A stretch of DNA of 64,000 nucleotides from Theobroma cacao (lineage: Eukaryota > Streptophyta > Magnoliopsida > Malvales > Malvaceae). The stretch is from positions 21,693,509 to 21,757,508 of the forward strand of contig NC_030852.1 of assembly GCF_000208745.1 (NCBI RefSeq), read 5' to 3'. Under the pieces are notes generated by a model. The model did not search any database and had not been told where the DNA came from. It saw only the letters and a program-made list of their open reading frames with translations. Shown here in pieces: positions 57,942 to 64,000 of the stretch (position 1 is the first letter of the stretch; every line of letters begins with the position of its first letter). Made by a program: the position numbers and the translations under genes.

Positions 57942-59099
57942 TGTTGGTCCCAAGTAAATGTGCTAGAGGGGGTGAATAGCATAATTTGGCTCTTTCAAAA
58001 ATTGACTCTAAGTGGGAACAAATGCAAGATAAAAGAGGGAATAAAAATAAAACAAAAACAGAGTAGACAACACACCAGAATTTAGAGTGGTTCGGTCCAA
58101 GACCTACATCCACTACCTTGATTGTTTAATCAAGGATTTTCCAAACAAATCCACTATGAACGGTGAAATTCACAAGCTTTCACCAAGCTTTTACAATGGC
58201 TTTTACCAGGCTCAGCCAAAACCTTTCATAATAGTTTTTACCGAGATCAACTAAAACCCAACACCTAAGTTTTCAACCCTAAGTTAGAATCTACACTCAA
58301 TCAAGCAATTCTAGCTTGAATCTATCCCTTAGAGTGACTCGCTCACTCTAAGAATTCAAGGAGAGAAGTGATAAGAGTGTACCTATGATCACAAGATTGA
58401 ACTAAGTGGTACCAAGTGAAGTGCAGTTCACAATTATAAGGATAGGAGTTGAGTGCAGTAAATGAGCAGCAAGAATTTTCTGGTTTTTTGAGCTCTCTTG
58501 TGTTCTTGGAAGCCTTCATTGCATTTCTAGCTATTGGAAGCCCCTTTTATACTTGAAAAATCAACTCTGAAGTGAGTTAGACAATTTTTAACCGTTGGAA
58601 AGAGTTTTGTTGCAGCTCTAGCTGTTAATCTGTCTTTTAGTGCACAATTTAAATTTTCTGACAAAATGCTCTTAGTCGACTAACTTATGTCTTAGTCGAC
58701 TAAGTTGTCTCCATTTTCTATTTTCAGTTTCTGACAGTGAGCACTTAGTCGACTAACTTACTTCTTGGTCCACTAAGTCGGTTCTGTTTTAAAGTCCAGA
58801 TTTATGGCAGTAGCTTTTTATCGACTAACCCATTTCTTGGTCGACTAAGTCTTTTCTGTTTATCAATATTCTTGAGCCCCGCCAACTTTTGATTTGAATT
58901 TTAGCTGACTAACCCTTCATTATTCAACTTTTTGTTGATTAGTTGTAGTTTCTTATTCATATGCCTTTTTGATATGTCCCATGGAATAATTTATTTATTA
59001 TTGGCATACAATTCTTGTTCTGCACACTCAAGTAGAAATATTAGACACAAATGAATGGGAATGTTTTATTATCATCAAAAACTAATGGAGCCAAGTAAA
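57942..59099 (-). repeat. 5' LTR of copia A
   Basis: It aligns with the solo LTR at 3069-4290 along its length. It contains GTCGAC doublets at 58675/58695, 58748/58768 and 58820/58840 (spacing 20 each; period 73 and 72). The outer end is blurred: the canonical TGTT start is altered and the border is placed by homology at about 59094-59099. Confidence 0.82.
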
Positions 59100-59103
59100 A
59101 TTC

Positions 59104-59472
59104 CCTAACAATAGTCGAGCTGTAATCCATAGTTAGAAAGGTACTTAGACCCTTAAGTTTACCCATGTCAAAAAACATATTTAAGTTTTGCTCGAGGTTT
59201 ACGTATTCATTAAAACTTTCCCAATCTACCACTTTTCCACACGATATAATGGCATTTTATATTACCCTATACCTAGTAGTATGTGCATTGCTCCTAAATT
59301 GTGAGGACAAGGACAGAGCGTTACCTTGTTCAATGGAAAAACCAATTGATGCAGTAGGCAGTTCAAGAGCCAATTTCCATTTCTTCTTTGGGCATAGAGT
59401 AAAGTATTCATCATCACACTTAATTTCGTGGCCATTGTCATTGACATTGGGTGTGTGAGAAGATACGACCAT
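59104..59472 (-). pseudogene. Transposon-type ORF, N-terminal part, cut by copia A
   Basis: One frame from ATG 59472 runs to the copia border with a single stop at 59257. It contains WESFNEYVNLEQNLNMFF, then LSTFLTMDYSSTIVREF, where LVREFY is a hallmark of the plant transposon-protein family. It continues at 51444-50603 beyond the insertion. Confidence 0.5.
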
Positions 59473-60690
59473 TGATTTCGATTAAGCAGGAGGGTTCAAG
59501 CTTAGGGGCTGAATTTACAACTAGAGATAGATTTAAGAGATTTTCATTGAATTAAAGGTTAGGGTTTAGGGTATCAAGGAAACCTAGAGACAAAACAACA
59601 CCGTTTTGAATAAAAGGAAAAGAATCAAGTATAGCAATTGTGTGACTAGCTATTATGTATTAGAAATTTCGTAAATAGCTATTATGTATAGTAACCCAAC
59701 TTTTAATACTAGAGGCGGAAGAAAGGAAAGGCTTGTGGGGGCCTCTGCCCCTTCAAACAATCGATAAATTTTTATAATTTATTTGTATTTTTTAAAAATT
59801 TTTTAATTTTACCCTTCTAATAGTTTAGAAATTTTTGTAACTTGTCTTTGATTTTTAGAAATGTTATCAGTTTACCCATACAAAAAGTTTAAAAGTTTTC
59901 TAATATATTTTTATTTTTTTGAACTTTTATAATTTTACCACTACAACAATTTTTTGTTTAGTTAAATGTCTTACAACAATTAGTCAACAATTAATTTTAA
60001 TAGGAATAAAACAAAACTAATTGCATTTTTCAAAAAAAATTATAAAATCAATTGTAATAGAATTATTTCAAACCCCACTTCATCAAAAGCTCAAAACCAC
60101 TACTTGCTCTATTTTATTTTTAAAAAATGTTGTAGAAACAAAAAAAAAATCATTTTTTACATTTGTATTTATGTATTTTATTTTTAATATTTTCAACTTT
60201 AAATTATTTCATTATTTAATTATTTTTCTTTATTTAACAAATGCATTTACCGTCTTAGTTAATTTTTGTTGAAAGTAATTTGACTAAGTGCTTAAGGTTA
60301 GTAATTGTATACACTAATTTTTAATTATGAATAAATAATAATTTTATGAGTAATTTTCCCATGATTTTACATTTATCTTTACTTTAATCTATTTTGTTTT
60401 ATTTTATTATTTTTATCCTATTTTCTAAGTTAAATCCAATTAAAATCCAACAAAACTTATGAAGTCCAAATTTTGTCTTGGCCATTACTAAAAGGGGAAT
60501 GGAATTCAATGGACAGGCCTAATGTTTGGGCTTTTTAATGTAAACAGGTCTAGATAGTTAATGTTGAGGTAAAATGGATCAAACAAGATTAATATTAACA
60601 AATAAAAATTAGGAATGAACTAAAATGAAGAACATTCTGGAAGCAAAAAGAATAAAATAAAAAAAACAAACAAATGAACAAAAAAAGAAA
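59473..60690. other. Intergenic; no gene seen
   Basis: AT-rich sequence with poly-T/poly-A runs. A short GGCGGAAG...GGGGGCCTCTGCCCC block at about 59712-59750 resembles terminal parts seen in many plant repeats but is too short to classify. Confidence 0.5.
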
Positions 60691-60699
60691 CAAAAAACA

Positions 60700-62191
60700 G
60701 AACGCACCTCGCCAAGGATGGCCTTACCATGCTAGAAGCGAATTTTTCGTGTCTGGCAATGGCCTCACGATGCTAGGAGGCCACAGGTGGCTATATCCCT
60801 AGCATCGAAGGACAGCTATAAAGCTACCCTTTTCCCAAATCAAAGGGAGGCATAATTTTAAAGGAAAAACCCTTAGATCTAACTTCGGAAAAAAGTCCCT
60901 AGCAGCTAATCGAAAACTTAAAAAACCTTAGATCTAAGAACCATCGGTGGTGATAGAAGTGAAAACTGTAAGAAATAGCAAAACCCTAGGATTCTACCAG
61001 CCAAATACCTAGCCATATACACTAGCATAAAAAAAATCAAATCAAAACCCTCTGAAAAATCCCAGAACAAGAACGAACCATTCTTTCTTTCTTTTTCTGT
61101 TGGGATTTTAAATCTGGTTTGGGGAGTTTAGGGTCGGTGACTCCTATGTGGTGTTTCGATCACCGATTGTTTAAGAGAGAAAAGGTTGAAGGCTTTGGGA
61201 GTTAGGGTTTTGGCTTTAGAGAGAAGGGAGAGCATCTGGCTGTGGAAAGACAAAATGAAAAGAAAAAATGAAGAGGGGGGGAAGAAGGAAGCATTTATAC
61301 CTAGGTTTAGAGATCAAGCGGTGCCATTTTGAGGGAGTAGATTTTGGTTCCAAACGGCATAGTTTGGAGAAAGGAAGGGGCTGCAGCTTAAGCACCAAAA
61401 CGGTGAGTTTTAGAGGAGGCTTCACGGGCCTTGGGGTAGCAGATCTGTTGAAGCAGGTCGGTTGTCTTGGGCCGCTATTAGCCCACGGAACGTAAACCCT
61501 TTGCTTTTATGGTTTGGTTTTGTGGTGTTGTGCTTGGCCCAATGTTTGGTTAGGAAAATAAATTAGTTTTAGTATGTGATTAATAAAAATAAAAAGATAA
61601 AAATATATAGAAAAATTATCAAATGTTAAGGTAAAAAATATAAAGTGAAAAGAAACAGAAAAATATAAATAGAGAGATAGATAAATTTTTTATGATAAAA
61701 AGATAGATTTAGTTAGATAGAATATACGTATGAGAAGAAATTGAATGACTAAATAATAATAATCATAAATTTAGGTTAATATATATATGAGAAAAATTAA
61801 ATAAATATTCAGTAGTAAAAACCAGATTCAAGTAAAAAAAATATAGCTATAAAAGAATATGAATTTAGATGAATATTTAGTTATAAAAATAAAAAATAAA
61901 ATAGGTTTAGGTAAGTAGAATACCTATACATGGAAAAACAAATGTCTAAATAAAAAAAGTACTTAGCTATAAAAGAATAGGATCAGTTGAGGTAAAATAT
62001 AAAAAATAGGTAAATATTTGGTAATAAATAAAAAGAGATTAGGTAGAAAAATAGAAAATACCTAGGTTTTAAAAAAAGACCTTTATAAATGAAAGAAAAT
62101 ATAAGAAAAATAAAATATATTTTAGGTATAAATGAAAAAAGGTTAAATAGGCAAGAGAAGCGAAATATTTAGTTACACAAATTTATATAGG

Positions 62192-62229
<38 letters not shown>

Positions 62230-63382
62230 AATGAAAATATATGACATAATATAAAATTATAAATATTAAAAATAGAATGGTTATTTTGAGTTAATCCAAT
62301 GATGAAATTTCATTCGAAAAAGCAAAGAGTTGCCTCTTTCGGGATGAATTTCCTAAGTGTGAAATTCGAGGAGGATTTTCACCGAAGAGTCAAGATAAAT
62401 CCAATTCCTATATTCTGATACCCACTAATTCAAATAATAATCTTAAACATTCATAGAAATAAATTTATATAATGTTATATCTAACTATAAATCGATATAG
62501 TTAGTTAATTCTTATAAAAATTATTGCAAAATAAAGAAATTAATTGTTTATTCAATAAAAGAATGTATTGTTCAATAAAATATATTAACCAATAATATTA
62601 ATTAACAGTTATCGATTTAAATAGAATGTTTCTAAAAAGGATATATACAATAAAAATGAATAAGGTAGTAAATTACCCTAAACTATAAATATATTTTTCA
62701 ATAAATTAAAATCAATTAAATTATATTTATAAACGCGCTCATTTAGACATCATTCATAATTTTATTTTGGCGTAGCATATGACACATATATCTTGTTAAT
62801 GGGACAGGAACTCCGATGATGGGATTTCCTCGAAAGACTTGTAGAGACGAGTTCTTCCAAGGATAACCCTAGGTGAGGAAAACTTTGAGACTTCACGAAA
62901 GTGTTGGGATGGTCTATGAATGATTTTTCGATACAAGGTTTTCGCTACTCATTTTTTAAAATTGGTAAATCATGACATCATTTTACAACTATATCATGTG
63001 CACCCGTAAAACTGATAAAAGATTTAATTTGCTAATAAAATAAAGAAAAAATAAATAAACAAAGATTGGGGAAACATAAGAATAAAATCAATGGTTTAAG
63101 CTATAAAAGGATAACAAATGATTAAATGATATCGTTCGTGGAACGGGCACCACGAGGGTGCTAATCCTTTTTTATGCGTAATTATACTCCTGAACCCAAT
63201 CTTGAAAATTCGCAGACCAATTTATCGTTCTTTAGACGAACCTAAAATCAATTTAAGATTCCGTCAAATAGAACAAATTTAACAGGTGACCAATCACACT
63301 TATAAAAAAAGATTGGTGGCAACTCCTAACATTTATTTTTCCACATTCAGCGGTCGGGTTCCCAGACCCACACGTTATGACA
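60700..63382 (+). mobile_element. Tat/Ogre-like Ty3 LTR, 3' end; left border uncertain
   Basis: The stretch ending at 63382 (GATTGGTGGCAACTCC at about 63309, CAGCGGTCGGGTTCCCAGACCC at about 63348, GTTATGACA end) has the layout typical of the 3' end of Tat-lineage LTRs. GGAACGGGCACCACGAGG at about 63139 is also characteristic. No internal region follows, so it is a solo or truncated LTR. The AT-rich middle (61560-62280) and the GC-richer part at 60700-61500 are included tentatively. A (TA)n lies at about 62197-62222. Confidence 0.45.
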
Positions 63383-64000
63383 GTTATTTGTATAATTTTC
63401 ATATGAGCTTTTTTGTTCTAAGTTGTTTTATATTATTGTCAAACATTGAATTTTTAGTATGACTATTTAATTTATAAATATTATTTTCAAAGATAAACAA
63501 ATTATGAAGTAGTACAACGCATTTAATGATCCCACAATATTATCTTAAGAGGCATACATCTTGATGCTAGCTGTTGTCAAACGTCAGAGTATCATCTTCA
63601 GACTAGATCAAACTCAAGTTCAAATAGTATTATTTAATGCAAATGTCAATGGCAAGTTGGAAACAATCCCTAACAACTGACGTTTGAGGAGCTACTAACT
63701 TTAGGTACGACACCCAAAACGTCCTCAGAGTTTCTAATCTGCATTGGACAGCTATTTCGTGTGTGCCCGAGCTGTCTACAATTGAATATGCCTTGGGTCA
63801 TCATCGTCATCGTTGGGCCGTCAGCTGAGTAGATGTTGATTTCTCATGCAAGTGCACGTATCACAAAGATAATATAGAGATGAGTAGAGTGTCAATCCCA
63901 CAGAGAATTGAATTAATTCTTACAGTTAACTACTGAAATTAACACACCTTAATTTCATCTAAACAATTATAATTAAAAAAGAAAATTTAAATTAATAAAC
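63383..64000. other. Right-edge stretch; partial repeat near 63830
   Basis: No gene is seen. TTGATTTCTCATGCAAGTGCACGTATCAC... and GAGTGTCAATCCCACAGAG at about 63837-63905 resemble a repeat terminus that recurs in plant genomes; its class cannot be fixed from what is visible. The segment at 63560-63690 has loosely inverted TGTCAAACGTCAG / CTGACGTTTGA words about 95 bp apart. Confidence 0.35.

Larger units (their letters stand above)
51445..59099 (-). mobile_element. Truncated Ty1/copia element (family A) with nested solo LTR
   Basis: On the minus strand the order is 5' LTR (57942-59099), primer binding site, gag (57884 to 56645, resumed at 54128-53729), protease-integrase (53707-52400), linker and first part of RT (to about 51807), then a jump straight into the last 362 bp of the 3' LTR (51445-51806). 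RT palm, RNase H and most of the 3' LTR are deleted. Its LTR is the same family as the solo LTR at 3069-4290. Flanks ATTCC (59100-59104) and ACTCC (51440-51444) are a probable altered TSD. Confidence 0.85.

Noticed and set aside
61216..61495. Overlapping ORFs near 61.2-61.5 kb
   Set aside because: They lie in the GC-richer part of a probable Tat-like LTR and show no domain features.
1..64000. tRNA, rRNA or snoRNA genes
   Set aside because: Scanning by eye for A/B-box pairs and known rRNA segments gave nothing convincing; only tRNA-complementary primer binding sites were found.

Overview
The window looks like nuclear DNA of a eudicot plant, probably a woody species. It is AT-rich, has spliced genes with short GT-AG introns, many (TA)n, (GA)n and (GT)n microsatellites, and is dominated by Ty1/copia, Ty3-like, LINE (L1 type with a C-terminal RNase H), hAT-like and DUF1985/Ulp1 transposon remains. 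I cannot name the species. One 524-base N gap and three single Ns show that this is a draft assembly.

Layout. 1-6.6 kb: a LINE relic cut by the 3' end of a Ty3-like element and by a copia solo LTR with a perfect target-site duplication (TSD). 7.7-12.2 kb: an intact RZ1A-type RNA-binding protein gene (RRM, CCHC knuckle, RGG tail) with introns in the 5' UTR, the RRM and apparently the 3' UTR. 13.4-13.9 kb: a small unknown gene on the minus strand. 14.3-19.3 kb: two LINE fragments, a microsatellite block duplicated by the assembly, and a broken exon pair of an RKD gene. 20.8-22.0 kb: an intact four-exon RKD (RWP-RK) transcription factor gene. 23.0-41.7 kb: one LINE ORF2 relic opened by a full copia element (itself carrying an hAT-like element and the N gap), by an ORF1-only LINE that holds two solo LTRs, and by a MITE. 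42.3-50.4 kb: a decayed DUF1985/Ulp1 transposon with a nested solo LTR and a 23-bp minisatellite. 50.6-59.5 kb: a transposon-type ORF split by a truncated copia element whose gag is split by another solo LTR. 60.7-63.4 kb: the 3' end of a Tat/Ogre-like LTR.

Only three cellular genes are supported: RZ1A, the unknown gene and RKD. They share no pathway. RZ1A is a nuclear RNA-binding protein; RKD proteins control egg-cell and early-embryo programmes.

Most unusual pattern: three unrelated LTR families in this window each carry arrays of short palindromes (cores GTCGAC, ATCGAT, CTGCAG), mostly arranged as doublets 20-22 bp apart. In one family the doublets repeat every 73 bp.
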